A DNA stretch of 64,000 nucleotides from Palsa-739 sp035532535 (GTDB lineage: Bacteria > Actinomycetota > Thermoleophilia > Gaiellales > Gaiellaceae): contig DATKQT010000023.1 in the NCBI GenBank assembly GCA_035532535.1, positions 14,136 through 78,135 on the forward strand, written 5' to 3'. The notes under the pieces were generated by a model. The model had not been told where the DNA came from and did not search any database. It saw only the letters and a program-made list of their open reading frames with translations. A program made the translations under genes and the position numbers. Shown one piece after another: positions 16,037 through 24,300 of the stretch; positions within the stretch are counted from its first letter, which is position 1, and each line of letters opens with the position of its first letter.

Positions 16037-17360
16037 ACCGCGGGGCGACCTGTGGTCGCACGCGGACTTCCTGAAGCTCTGGACGGGACAGTCGATCAGC
16101 GAGCTCGGCTCGCAGGTCTCGCAGCTCGCCATCCCGTGGCTCGCCGCGGTGGGCCTGCACGCGAGCCCGATCGAGTTCTCGCTCCTCGGCGTGCTCGGCT
16201 TCCTGCCCTTCATCCTGTTCGCGCTGCCGGCCGGCGTCTGGGTGGATCGGCTGCGCCGCCGTCAGATCCTCATCGTCGGGGACGGCGCCCGCGCGGTGCT
16301 GCTCACGCTCATTCCGATCCTGTGGGCAACCGGAGTGCTGCGGATCTGGCACCTGCTCGTCCTGCAGTTCGTCATCGGGTGCTTCACGGTCTTCTTCGAC
16401 GTCGCCTACCAGTCGTACCTCCCAGCGTTGATCGAGCGGGAGCATCTCGTCGACGGCAACTCCAAGCTGCAGCTCACCGTCTCGGTCGCGCAGGTCGGCG
16501 GCCCGAGCATGACGGGCGGCCTCATCGCAGTGATCACCGCGCCGTACGCGATCGTCGTCGACGCGGCGAGCTTCGTCATCTCGACCGTGTTCATGCTGCG
16601 GATGAAGCACCGGGAGACCCCGCCCAGCCACGACGCGGACATCCCCCGCCCGAAGATGTGGCCGCAGGTGAAGGAAGGGCTCGCGTGGGTGCTCGGCAAC
16701 CGCCAGCTCCGCGCGATCGCAGGGTGCACCGGCACGTCGAACTTCTTCGGCCAAGTGCTATTCGCGATCTTCGTCCTGTACGCCGTCCGCGTGCTGCATC
16801 TCTCCTCCGTCGAGCTCGGCGTGGTCCTCGCGGTCGGCTCCGTCGGTTCGGTCATCGGCGCGCTGCTGGCCAACCGCATGCAGAAGCGGCTCGGCGTCGG
16901 TCGCGCGATCGTCAGCTACGCCGTCGTCTTCTCGTGCGCGGGGATCCTCTTCCCGCTCGCGCCGCGCTCGTCCCCGATCCCGGAGCTCATGGCCGGCTTC
17001 GCGCTGTTCGGGTTCGCGTCGGTCTCGTACAACATCACGCAGGTGAGCCTCCGCCAGGCCATCACGCCTGAGCGCCTGCAGGGACGGATGAACGCGGCCA
17101 TGCGCTGGATCGTCTGGGGGACGATCCCGCTCGGGACGCTCACCGGCGGCGCGATCGGCCAGGCGGTCGGGCTGCGGGCAGCGATGTGGGTCGGCGCCAT
17201 CGGCGGCGTCCCCGTCTTTCTCTGGGTGCTGCTCTCGCCGGTACGCTCGATCCGGACGATGCCCGAGCCGGTCGTAGAACCCACTCCTGCCGAAGCAGAG
17301 CTCGCAGGCGGCCTGGTCGAGGGCACACCGTTGCCCGGACCGGCTGCCGCTGATGCCTGA
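16029..17360 (+). CDS. MFS exporter (MFS_3/EntS-like)
   Basis: The 443-aa protein has about 12 predicted membrane segments. It opens with HADFLKLWTGQSISELGSQV, typical of the MFS_3 group (siderophore and macrolide exporters). The loop after helix 2 (PAGVWVDRLRRRQIL) is the MFS A-motif equivalent. The central cytoplasmic loop spans roughly residues 190-225. It starts inside the regulator gene and ends inside the next gene (8-nt overlaps both sides). The substrate is unknown. Confidence 0.87.
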   Translation: MRRPRGDLWSHADFLKLWTGQSISELGSQVSQLAIPWLAAVGLHASPIEFSLLGVLGFLPFILFALPAGVWVDRLRRRQILIVGDGARAVLLTLIPILWATGVLRIWHLLVLQFVIGCFTVFFDVAYQSYLPALIEREHLVDGNSKLQLTVSVAQVGGPSMTGGLIAVITAPYAIVVDAASFVISTVFMLRMKHRETPPSHDADIPRPKMWPQVKEGLAWVLGNRQLRAIAGCTGTSNFFGQVLFAIFVLYAVRVLHLSSVELGVVLAVGSVGSVIGALLANRMQKRLGVGRAIVSYAVVFSCAGILFPLAPRSSPIPELMAGFALFGFASVSYNITQVSLRQAITPERLQGRMNAAMRWIVWGTIPLGTLTGGAIGQAVGLRAAMWVGAIGGVPVFLWVLLSPVRSIRTMPEPVVEPTPAEAELAGGLVEGTPLPGPAAADA

Positions 17361-18180
17361 GCTTCCGGAGATGGAGGCGTGGCGGCGCCGGCTCGACGAC
17401 CCGGTCTCCGCCTTTCCGATCGCGAAGGCCGGGCCTGCGCACATCGCCACGCTGAAGACGTTCGACCCACCGCTCTCCGCTCTCGAGGGTCGTCGACTCC
17501 GTGGCGCGGAGCGCCGCGGCAAGCGCCTCTTCTTCCCCACCGACGACGGCGAGCTCGTCCTCGTCGTCCATTTGATGACCTCCGGCCGGCTCAAGTTCCT
17601 CCAGGCCGGCGAGAAGGGGCCGAAGACGCCCGCGTTCTCGCTCGAGCTCGAAGGTGGATCGAAGCTCGTGCTCACGGAGAACGCGCGGCGCAAGCGCGCG
17701 GGCGTCTGGCTGCTCACGCCGGAAGCCGCAGAGGCCGAGGTCTCCCACCTCGGCCCCGACGCACTCGGCATCGGGGCGCCGGCGCTGACCGAGATCCTCC
17801 GTCGCGAGTCGCACCGGCTACACCCGCTCCTGCGTGACCAGCGCGCGCTCGCCGGGATCGGCCGCGCATGGTCGAACGAGATCCTGCACACGGCGAAGCT
17901 CTCTCCTTACGCGTTGTCGACCGACCTCGACGACGAGGAGATCGGACGGCTCGCCGGCGCGATCGACGAGGAGCTCGCCCGCGGGCTCGCGCTCCGCGAG
18001 CAAGGGGCCAGCGACGAGCGGACGTACCGCGTCCACAACCGGCTCGGTCAGCCCTGCCACGTGTGCGAGACGCCGATCGCGCGCGTCGACTTCGAGGAGC
18101 ACACGATCTACTACTGCCCGCGCTGCCAGACCGGCGGTCGAGTCCTCAAAGACAGGCGCCTTTCGCGGCTCCTGCGATAA
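17353..18180 (+). CDS. Fpg/Nei-family DNA glycosylase
   Basis: The 275-aa protein begins MPELPEMEAWRRRL. Proline 2 and glutamate 3 are the Schiff-base nucleophile and acid of Fpg enzymes. The helix-two-turn-helix part includes GIGRAWSNEILHTAKLSPY. The C-terminal zinc finger reads CHVCETPI ... YYCPRCQTGGRVLKDR. It excises oxidised bases and cleaves the strand. The conserved N of GIGN is replaced (GIGRAWSNEIL keeps N later), the pattern of the Nei2/actinobacterial branch, so lesion preference may differ from 8-oxoguanine. Confidence 0.88.
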   Translation: MPELPEMEAWRRRLDDPVSAFPIAKAGPAHIATLKTFDPPLSALEGRRLRGAERRGKRLFFPTDDGELVLVVHLMTSGRLKFLQAGEKGPKTPAFSLELEGGSKLVLTENARRKRAGVWLLTPEAAEAEVSHLGPDALGIGAPALTEILRRESHRLHPLLRDQRALAGIGRAWSNEILHTAKLSPYALSTDLDDEEIGRLAGAIDEELARGLALREQGASDERTYRVHNRLGQPCHVCETPIARVDFEEHTIYYCPRCQTGGRVLKDRRLSRLLR

Positions 18181-18186
18181 TGCCCC

Positions 18187-18579
18187 ATGGCCACGGTCGC
18201 CGATCTCATGGTGAAGGACGTGCTGACCGTGGAGCCGTCGGACACGATCGGCGAGGCGGCGGAGAAGATGAACGCGGCGAACGTCGGCGCCGTCGTCGTT
18301 GTCGAGGACATGGTGCGGATCGTCGGCATCGTCACCGAGCGCGACCTGCTGCGTGCAGTCGCCTCGCGGGCCCGCGCCGCCGAGGCTCGTGTCCGCCAGT
18401 GGATGACCCCGAACCCGGTGACGATCGGCCCCGAGCTGACGATCGAAGAGGCGGCCAAGATCATGTTCGAGAACAACTTCCGGCACCTGCCGGTGGTGAA
18501 GGACGGCCGCGCTCTCGGGATCGTCAGCCTTCGCCTCCTTGCACGCTGGGCCTTCGAGTCCGTCCAACCCACTCACTAG
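18187..18579 (+). CDS. tandem CBS-domain protein
   Basis: The 130-aa protein is two CBS motifs with nothing else: VADLMVKDVLTVEPSDTIGEAAEKM and VRQWMTPNPVTIGPELTIEEAAKIM, each closed by a GIVTERDLL- or GIVSLRLL-type strand. Pairs like this bind adenosyl nucleotides and act as stand-alone energy sensors. The start is 6 bp after the glycosylase stop, so they are co-transcribed; a functional link is not evident. Confidence 0.9.
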   Translation: MATVADLMVKDVLTVEPSDTIGEAAEKMNAANVGAVVVVEDMVRIVGIVTERDLLRAVASRARAAEARVRQWMTPNPVTIGPELTIEEAAKIMFENNFRHLPVVKDGRALGIVSLRLLARWAFESVQPTH

Positions 18580-18589
18580 GGTCATCCGG

Positions 18590-19204
18590 ATGATCAGGTT
18601 GCTTCCCGAGCGCGGCGGCTGGCTCGAGGTCGTCTGCGGCCCGATGTTCAGCGGCAAGAGCGAAGAGCTCATCCGACGCCTCCGCCGTGCGGAGATCGCC
18701 GGCCAGCGCGCGCTGATCGCGAAACCGCGCATCGACGACCGCTACGACATCCGCCACGTCGTCAGCCACTCCGGCGCGAAGATGCGCGCCGTCGCGGTGT
18801 CGCGCCCCGAGGAGATCGTCGGTCTCGCCGACGGCTACGACGCAGTCGGGATCGACGAGGTGCAGTTCTTCGCGCCCGAGGTCGTCGACGTGATCGAGCG
18901 GCTGATCGAGCGTGGCACGCGCGTCGTCGCCGCCGGCCTCGACCAGGACTTCCGCGGCCTGCCGTTCGGCGCGCTGCCCGAGCTCCTCTGCCGGGCCGAG
19001 CTCGTCGACAAGCTGCAGGCCGTCTGCCATCGCTGCGGCGGGCCGGCGACGATGACGCAGCGACTCGTCGACGGACTTCCCGCGCCGGCCGACGGCGAGA
19101 CGATCGTCGTCGGCGCGCTCGACTCGTACGAGGCGCGCTGCCGCTCGTGTCACGAGCTGGCCGCGCCGGTTACGGCAGCCGTATCGTCAGCGTCGAGTCG
19201 CTGA
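18590..19204 (+). CDS. tdk: thymidine kinase (type II)
   Basis: The 204-aa protein has Walker A GPMFSGKSEELIRRLRR, Walker B AVGIDEVQFF, the lasso-loop region and the zinc cysteines CHRCGG and CRSCHE. It phosphorylates thymidine for nucleotide salvage. The ATG at 18590 (MIRLLPERGGWLEV) is preceded by AGGG. It fits with the tandem ThyX-like protein and tmk elsewhere in the window. Its 3' end overlaps the convergent histidine-kinase-like gene by 35 bp. Confidence 0.93.
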   Translation: MIRLLPERGGWLEVVCGPMFSGKSEELIRRLRRAEIAGQRALIAKPRIDDRYDIRHVVSHSGAKMRAVAVSRPEEIVGLADGYDAVGIDEVQFFAPEVVDVIERLIERGTRVVAAGLDQDFRGLPFGALPELLCRAELVDKLQAVCHRCGGPATMTQRLVDGLPAPADGETIVVGALDSYEARCRSCHELAAPVTAAVSSASSR

Positions 19205-19751
19205 CCGAGACCGTACCGCCGAGCCGCTCGACCACGCGAACCGCCACCGCCGCGCCGAGGTCGCGCAGATCCTGGCCGAGCACGACCGGCGCGGACGAGT
19301 CCGTGACCCCGGCGACGTCGATCTCCTTCCCGCGCACGACGACGGCGACGTCGTCGAGCCCGCCGTGCCGAAGCGTCGCCTGGACGAGCGCGGACACGCC
19401 GCGGTCGACCGCCTCGATGTCGGTCTCCACCGTCGCCCCTTCGCCGGAGACGTGGACGCGGTCGGCTCCAAGCCGCTCGGCGGCGGCCTGGGCGAACAGA
19501 AGCGTGTCCGTCTCGCGGAGCATCGGCTCGTAGCGGCCGCTCTCGATGCGCGCCGCGAGCGAGAGCTCGTCCAGCAGCTCGGCGATCTGGCGGGACGCGG
19601 CCTCGATCATCTCGACGTAGCGGTCGCCCGGCGGAGCGAGCTCGGTCGTGCGCGCCAGCGTCGTCGTGAAGCCGTGCACGGTGGCGAGCGGCGTACGGAC
19701 GTCGTGGCACGCGAGCGAAACAAGCCGGGCGAAAGACGTGTCGTTCTGCAC
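19170..19751 (-). CDS. HisKA-domain protein with degenerate ATPase part
   Basis: The 193-aa protein starts directly with an H-box, ACHDVRTPLATVHGF, and a dimerisation helix pair (about residues 8-80). There is no sensor domain or membrane segment. The C-terminal half aligns in layout with HATPase_c, but no N-box asparagine, DxGxG or GxGxG motif is visible; the end reads VRVVERLGGTVSVSDSTLTIRLP. It may accept phosphate or act as a dimerisation partner rather than an active kinase. No response regulator is adjacent. GTG start. Confidence 0.7.
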   Translation of the reverse strand: MQNDTSFARLVSLACHDVRTPLATVHGFTTTLARTTELAPPGDRYVEMIEAASRQIAELLDELSLAARIESGRYEPMLRETDTLLFAQAAAERLGADRVHVSGEGATVETDIEAVDRGVSALVQATLRHGGLDDVAVVVRGKEIDVAGVTDSSAPVVLGQDLRDLGAAVAVRVVERLGGTVSVSDSTLTIRLP

Positions 19752-19771
19752 GCGGGCACTAACCTAGCGGT

Positions 19772-20737
19772 ATGGCGAAGCTCGAGGACCTGCAGGCATC
19801 CGTTCCGGACGTCGCGATCGGTCTGTCGCGGGCCGGCGTCACCGGCGTGCAGAAGGCCGTGCGCATCGGGCGCGGCCGCCGCGAGAAGCTGATCGCAGCG
19901 ACGATCGACTGTACCGTCGACCTCGATCCGTCGCAGAAGGGCGTGCACATGTCGCGCTTCCCCGAGCTGTTCGAGGAGGCGATCGAGGGTGTCGTCGAGG
20001 ACGAGGCATTCCTCGTCGAAGATCTCGCCGAGCACGTCGCGCGCAGGATCGTCCAGCGGCAGGGCGCGCTCCTCGCCGAGGTGCGGATCCAGGCCCGCTA
20101 CCCGTACGAGCGCCGCACGCCGGTCACGGCACTCTCGACGCAGGAGATGGTCTCGCTGATCGGCATCGCTGCCGCGTCGCGCGAGGGCGTCCGGCGTGTC
20201 GTCGGTGTCGAGGCGGTCGGCATCAACGCATGCCCGTGCGCGCAGGGGCTCGTGCGCGGCCACGCCTCCGAGCGCCTGCTCGACGCCGGCTTCGACGCCG
20301 GCGACGTCGAGCGCATCCTCGAGCTCGTGCCGCTCGCGACGCACAACCAGCGCGGGCTCGGCACGCTGTACATCGGCTCGTCCTCGCGGGTGAACGCCGA
20401 GCGGCTGGTGGAGCTCGTCGAGGCGTCGATGAGCTCACCGATCTATGAGTTGCTCAAGCGGCCGGACGAGCTCTTCGTCGTCGAGCACGCGCACCTGCAG
20501 CCGCGCTTCGTCGAGGACTCCGTGCGCGTTGCGCTGAAAAGCGTGCTCGACGAGCTGCCCGGTCTCGACGGCGCCGACTTCGTGCTCTCGCGCCAGCTCA
20601 ACTTCGAGACCATCCACGCGCACGAGGTCGTTGCGGAGCGCTACGGGACGATCGGCGAGTTGCGCGCCGAGCTCGACGGCGGCGGGCACGGCCCGCTCCG
20701 TCACACCGAGCTCAGGGACTGGCTGCGGGCCGCCTGA
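19772..20737 (+). CDS. folE2: GTP cyclohydrolase, FolE2/MptA family
   Basis: The 321-aa protein shows the family landmarks GVHMSRFPELFEE, INACPCAQGLVRGH (zinc cysteine) and ATHNQRGLGTLYIG. The enzyme opens GTP to start tetrahydrofolate (7,8-dihydroneopterin) or methanopterin-type pterin synthesis. FolE2 works without zinc restriction and often replaces FolE under zinc limitation (family knowledge). The length and the opening resemble the archaeal MptA branch. It is divergent from the HisKA gene with 20 bp between starts. The 3' end overlaps plsY by 26 bp. Confidence 0.9.
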   Translation: MAKLEDLQASVPDVAIGLSRAGVTGVQKAVRIGRGRREKLIAATIDCTVDLDPSQKGVHMSRFPELFEEAIEGVVEDEAFLVEDLAEHVARRIVQRQGALLAEVRIQARYPYERRTPVTALSTQEMVSLIGIAAASREGVRRVVGVEAVGINACPCAQGLVRGHASERLLDAGFDAGDVERILELVPLATHNQRGLGTLYIGSSSRVNAERLVELVEASMSSPIYELLKRPDELFVVEHAHLQPRFVEDSVRVALKSVLDELPGLDGADFVLSRQLNFETIHAHEVVAERYGTIGELRAELDGGGHGPLRHTELRDWLRAA

Positions 20738-21311
20738 ACCGGCTCTCCTCGCCGCGGACGAGGCGGCGGATGTTCGCCTTGTGCAGGAAGACGACGCCGG
20801 CCGCTGCAAAGCACGCGAACGCGATCACCGGCCATGGGTAGCCGAACAGCCACGCCCAGAAGATGAGCGAGACGGCCGCGACCATCGACGCGACCGAGGC
20901 GTAGCGGGTCAGGGCGAACACGAGCAGCCACACACCCGCGCTCGCTCCGCCCACGAGCGGCGCGACGCCGAGAAACGCGCCGCCTGCGGTCGCGACCATC
21001 TTCCCGCCGCGGCGGAAGCCGAGGAAGAGCGGGCGCCAGTGGCCGAGCATTGCGGCGGCGCCGGCGAGGACGCCTGCCCCGTGCCCGGCGAGCTCGACCG
21101 CGACGAATGCCGGCGCGAAGCCTTTTGCGGCATCGAGCAGCACGGCCGGGATGCCGAGACGGCGGCCGTACACGCGCCAGACGTTGCTCGCGCCGATGTT
21201 CCCGCTTCCCTGCGTGCGAATGTCCTCGCCGCGAAACATGCGGACGAGCCAGTAGCCCCAGGGCATGGAGCCGACGACGTACCCGGCCACAGCGAGGCCG
21301 ACGGTGAGCAC
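20712..21311 (-). CDS. plsY: glycerol-3-phosphate acyltransferase PlsY
   Basis: The 199-aa membrane protein has the three cytoplasmic PlsY motifs: GSGNIGASNVWR (motif 1), GGKMVATAGG (motif 2) and HKANIRRLVRGEE (motif 3). It transfers an acyl group from acyl-phosphate to glycerol-3-phosphate, the first step of phospholipid synthesis. The phosphate partner plsX is not in the window. GTG start at 21311, three bases from the stop of the superoxide dismutase gene upstream on the same strand. Confidence 0.93.
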   Translation of the reverse strand: MLTVGLAVAGYVVGSMPWGYWLVRMFRGEDIRTQGSGNIGASNVWRVYGRRLGIPAVLLDAAKGFAPAFVAVELAGHGAGVLAGAAAMLGHWRPLFLGFRRGGKMVATAGGAFLGVAPLVGGASAGVWLLVFALTRYASVASMVAAVSLIFWAWLFGYPWPVIAFACFAAAGVVFLHKANIRRLVRGEESRFRRPAASP

Positions 21312-21314
21312 GAC

Positions 21315-21935
21315 TCAGCCGGGGATGCCGAACTGCGCGACCCAGCCGTTCACGACATCCCAGTCCAGGTTGTCGAAGAACGCGTCGATGTAGGACGCGC
21401 GATCGGTCTGGTAGTCCAGGAAGTACGCGTGCTCGTACACGTCGAGCGCGACGAGCGGCGTCGCGTTCCACACCGGGAACGTGTTCTGCGCGTCGCCGAC
21501 GTAGTTGAAGAGCCGGCCCTCGTCCCAGTCGTAGGCCGTCCAGGCCCAGCCCCGCGCCGCCATGCCGGTGGCGCGCAGATCGGTGCGCCAGGCCTCGACC
21601 GAGCCAAAGTCGCGCTTGACGAGCGCCGCGAAGGCGCCCGTGGGATCGCCACCCCCGCCGCCGAGGTGCGCGAAGTAGACCTCGTGGTTCTTGATGCCGC
21701 CGATGGCGAAGGTCAGGTCGACCTTGAGCGAGCGCAGATCGGAGTACACCTGGTTCGCGGCCGCCGGGTCAGCCTCCGCGAGCTTCCCGAGGATCTCGTT
21801 CCGCTTGTTCACGTACCCGACGTAGAGCTTGTAGTGCGCCTCGACCGCCGCGCGCGAGATTCCCTCCAGCTCGTGGAGCTCGGGGCGCAGCGGGCGCGGG
21901 GCGATCTCCTCGAACTTGAACGCGAGCGTGGCCAT
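21315..21935 (-). CDS. iron/manganese superoxide dismutase (divergent copy)
   Basis: The 206-aa protein is a Fe/Mn SOD. Metal ligands are His in AAVEAHYKLYV, His in KNHEVYFAHLGG, and Asp/His in LDVYEHAYFLDYQ. The N-terminal helix motif HHxxHHxxYV of standard SODs is reduced to EAHYKLYVGYVNKRN, and the linker is glycine-rich (GGGGGDPTG). The wide difference from the neighbouring SOD suggests separate origin rather than recent duplication. It starts 58 bp from the other SOD in divergent orientation. Confidence 0.88.
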   Translation of the reverse strand: MATLAFKFEEIAPRPLRPELHELEGISRAAVEAHYKLYVGYVNKRNEILGKLAEADPAAANQVYSDLRSLKVDLTFAIGGIKNHEVYFAHLGGGGGDPTGAFAALVKRDFGSVEAWRTDLRATGMAARGWAWTAYDWDEGRLFNYVGDAQNTFPVWNATPLVALDVYEHAYFLDYQTDRASYIDAFFDNLDWDVVNGWVAQFGIPG

Positions 21936-21993
21936 GGCGGTGGAGCATATCCTCCGCGAGGAGAAGACAAGACGGTTGAAAGGAGCCCCTGGA
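21936..21993. promoter_or_regulatory. shared divergent region between the two superoxide dismutase genes
   Basis: This 58-bp gap must carry both promoters. The plus side holds an AAAGGAG ribosome site at 21979-21985 for the 21994 start. An A-rich run (GAAGACAAGACGGTTGAAAGGA) stands out against the GC-rich background. No certain -35/-10 pair could be assigned. Confidence 0.4.
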
Positions 21994-22605
21994 ATGGCAT
22001 TCGAACTTCCCGATCTGCCTTACGCATACGACGCGCTCGAGCCGCACATCGACGCCGAGACGATGCGGATCCATCACGACCTGCATCACAAGGCCTACGT
22101 CGACAACGCGAACGCCGCTCTTGCCGGCACCGAGTGGGCGGACAAGAACGTCGTCCAGGTGCTGACCGAGATCGAGATCATCCCGGAGGAGAAGCGGGCG
22201 GCCGTGCGCAACAACGCCGGCGGGCACGCGAACCACTCCCTGTTCTGGACGATCATGTCGCCGGACGGCGGTGGCGCCCCGAGCGGCGACATCGGCGCCG
22301 CGATCGACGACACGTTCGAGTCGTTCGACGCGCTCAAGTCGGCGATCACCGACGGCGGCGTCAAGCGCTTCGGCAGCGGCTGGACGTGGCTCGTCTGGGA
22401 CGGCACCGGCCTCGCCGTCTACTCGACGCCGAACCAGGACTCGCCGATCATGCAGAGCCACGTGCCGCTGCTCGGCATCGACGTGTGGGAGCACGCCTAC
22501 TACCTCAAGTATCAGAACAAGCGTCCCGCCTACCTCGAGGCCTGGTGGAACGTCGTCAACTGGGCCGAGGTGGACAAGCGGTTCGGTGAGGCGCGCGGCC
22601 GCTAG
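21994..22605 (+). CDS. sodA: superoxide dismutase [Mn/Fe], canonical
   Basis: The 203-aa protein is a textbook Mn/Fe SOD. It begins FELPDLPYAYDALEPHIDAETMRIHHDLHHKAYV. Ligands are H27-type in IHHDLHHKAYV, H in GGHANHSLFW, D in IDVWEHAYYLKY, and the final H. It converts superoxide to oxygen and peroxide in the cytosol. The ATG at 21994 has a strong AAAGGAG site. It is followed by a perfect 14-bp hairpin terminator. Metal choice cannot be settled by eye; the GG before HANHSLFW leans to Mn. Confidence 0.95.
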   Translation: MAFELPDLPYAYDALEPHIDAETMRIHHDLHHKAYVDNANAALAGTEWADKNVVQVLTEIEIIPEEKRAAVRNNAGGHANHSLFWTIMSPDGGGAPSGDIGAAIDDTFESFDALKSAITDGGVKRFGSGWTWLVWDGTGLAVYSTPNQDSPIMQSHVPLLGIDVWEHAYYLKYQNKRPAYLEAWWNVVNWAEVDKRFGEARGR

Positions 22606-22626
22606 CCGCGCGCACATCGAGGTTCG

Positions 22627-22664
22627 CCGGGGACCGGCCCTGTCCAAAGTGGGCCGGTCCCCGG
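22627..22664. terminator. bidirectional hairpin between convergent sodA and cupredoxin genes
   Basis: Perfect 14-bp inverted repeat (22627-22640 and 22651-22664) with a 10-nt loop, TGTCCAAAGT. There is no U-tract on either side. It is the strongest hairpin in the window, and it sits in one of only two convergent gaps here whose genes do not overlap. Confidence 0.8.
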
Positions 22665-22679
22665 AGTCCCTTGCGAGCG

Positions 22680-23534
22680 TTACCGATGGACGATGACCGT
22701 CCGGCTGAGACCGGCGACATAACCAGCGCCAACCTGACCGGACGGCATCACGAGCCGAAGCATCGTGTTGCCGTGCGGGAGCTTCATCGTGAACGTCGCG
22801 CGCGAGGTCGAACCGAGGAACACGCGCTTGATGCTCTTCCAGCCGTAACCGAAATGCCGCTGGACCCAGACGAAGTGGCCCGAGTACGTCAGATCGGACG
22901 TCGCCTTCGCGATGAAGATGCGACCGCTCCGGCCGAAGCCGATGCGCGGCGACACGTTGATCGTGGTGGTCTGGCTGTCAGCGGTCCGCCAGTGCGACTG
23001 GTACGCCGTCTGGATCGTCGGCGAGACGTTGAACGTGTAGTTCCCCTTCGTCGTCGTCGTCACCTGGTCGACCGACTGCGTGCTCTTGCCGAACGCCTGC
23101 GCGGTCAGAGTGACAGGCTCGTTCGGGAGAGCAGCCGACACGCTGCCCGTCAACGTCGCGCCGCTGCCGTAGACGACGGTGGACGTCGAGGAGTTCAGCG
23201 TGATCGCAGGCGCGGGGCCGTTCACCGTAATCGTGCCCGTGTGCGTCTTGGCGAACGAGTCGTGGTACTTCACCTTGCCCGCACTGTTGAACGTGTGCGA
23301 GTACGACTGATCGCCCTGCAGCACCGGCGACGCGAAGCTGCCGTCGTCGGCGACGATCTGGTGATTGGCCGTGTCGGCGTTGTGCCAAGTCACGGTGTCA
23401 CCGACATTCACGGTCGCGTTCTGCGGCGTGAAGCCGTTTTTCGTGACCTGGACCGTCTGTGTGCTCGCCCCGGCGGCAACGGCGACCAGGACGGCCGCGA
23501 GAACCGCAATCGGGACTATGAACAGGCGTTTCAT
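22680..23534 (-). CDS. secreted cupredoxin-like protein with C-terminal beta-domains
   Basis: The 284-aa protein has a signal peptide (MKRLFIVPIAVLAAVLVAVAAG) followed by a plastocyanin-like domain (residues about 25-105): GFTPQNATVNVGDTVTWHNAD, NHQIVADDG, YSHTFNSAGKVKYHDSFAKTH. The first copper-ligand histidine is present. The Y-H-C-x-x-H position reads YHDSFAKTH, so the type 1 copper cysteine is missing. The rest (about 110-284) looks like Ig/invasin-type repeats (LTGSVSAALPNEPVTLTAQAF). ATG 23534 has AAGGAGGT. It is divergent from an ECF sigma gene that may control it. Confidence 0.75.
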   Translation of the reverse strand: MKRLFIVPIAVLAAVLVAVAAGASTQTVQVTKNGFTPQNATVNVGDTVTWHNADTANHQIVADDGSFASPVLQGDQSYSHTFNSAGKVKYHDSFAKTHTGTITVNGPAPAITLNSSTSTVVYGSGATLTGSVSAALPNEPVTLTAQAFGKSTQSVDQVTTTTKGNYTFNVSPTIQTAYQSHWRTADSQTTTINVSPRIGFGRSGRIFIAKATSDLTYSGHFVWVQRHFGYGWKSIKRVFLGSTSRATFTMKLPHGNTMLRLVMPSGQVGAGYVAGLSRTVIVHR

Positions 23535-23667
23535 GCCAGCACCTCCTTGCTTGGCTTGAGGGTGTCCTCCCCCGCCCTCGAAGCCCCATGCACGGAAGAC
23601 GCCGGTTTCACAGTTTCCGTACAGCAGCCTTTCTTCGCCCTCATGCGAGAATCCGAACCGGGACGCC
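23535..23667. promoter_or_regulatory. divergent intergenic region, cupredoxin-like gene / ECF sigma gene
   Basis: The 133 bp contain the cupredoxin ribosome site (AAGGAGGT on the minus strand, 23541-23549). They also hold an inverted pair ACGGAA (23592-23597) and TTCCGT (23615-23620) placed roughly mid-way. On the minus strand a GGAAAC element could be an ECF-type -35. This suggests, but does not prove, control of the secreted protein by the neighbouring sigma factor. Confidence 0.35.
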
Positions 23668-24300
23668 ATGCGTAGAAGTCGGAGAGGAATGGAAATCGCA
23701 CTCGAAACACCCGCCCACCTCCGGGCCGTTCCCAGCCGGGCCGAGGCGGGGCCGGTTCCCCCGGAGCAGGCATCCGACTCGGAGCTGGTCGTCCGGATCG
23801 CCGCCCGCGACCGGGAGGCCTTCGAGGTCATCTACCACCGGTACATCCGGTCGATCTTCGGCCTCGCGCTCCAGCGACTCCGCGACCGCGAGCGGGCAGA
23901 AGACGCGGTGCAGGAGATGTTCGCCGCCGTCTGGCGCTCTGCCGGGAGCTACAGACCCGAGCGAGGGCCGGCCGCCCCGTGGCTGTACGCGATCGCGCGC
24001 AACGCGATCGTCGACCGCCTGCGCTCGCGCGCCGAGATGCCGGTCGAGGTTCCCGACATGACCTCGGACGAGCCGGGGCCTGCCGAGCGGGCCGAGACCT
24101 CGTTCATCTCGTGGCGCGTGCACCGCGCGCTCGAGACGCTGTCGGACAGAGAACGGGAGGTCGTCGAGCTCGCCTACTGGAGCGGTCTGTCACAGAGCGA
24201 GGTGGCGAGCTTTCTCGACATTCCGCTCGGAACGGTGAAGACCCGCACACGGAGCGCACTCGCGCACCTCGCGGACGTCCTGGAGGGAGAACTGGCATGA
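23668..24300 (+). CDS. ECF RNA polymerase sigma factor
   Basis: The 210-aa protein has sigma region 2 (REAFEVIYHRYIRSIFGLALQRL; AEDAVQEMFAAVWRSAGSYRP; PWLYAIARNAIVDRLR) and region 4 (ALETLSDREREVVELAYWSGLSQSEVASFLDIPLGTVKTRTRSALAHL). It ends in an ATGA overlap with a membrane protein that has the layout of its anti-sigma factor. An alternative start ATG at 23689 would remove seven basic residues. The resemblance is to SigK-like ECF factors paired with RskA-like anti-sigmas. Confidence 0.9.
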   Translation: MRRSRRGMEIALETPAHLRAVPSRAEAGPVPPEQASDSELVVRIAARDREAFEVIYHRYIRSIFGLALQRLRDRERAEDAVQEMFAAVWRSAGSYRPERGPAAPWLYAIARNAIVDRLRSRAEMPVEVPDMTSDEPGPAERAETSFISWRVHRALETLSDREREVVELAYWSGLSQSEVASFLDIPLGTVKTRTRSALAHLADVLEGELA

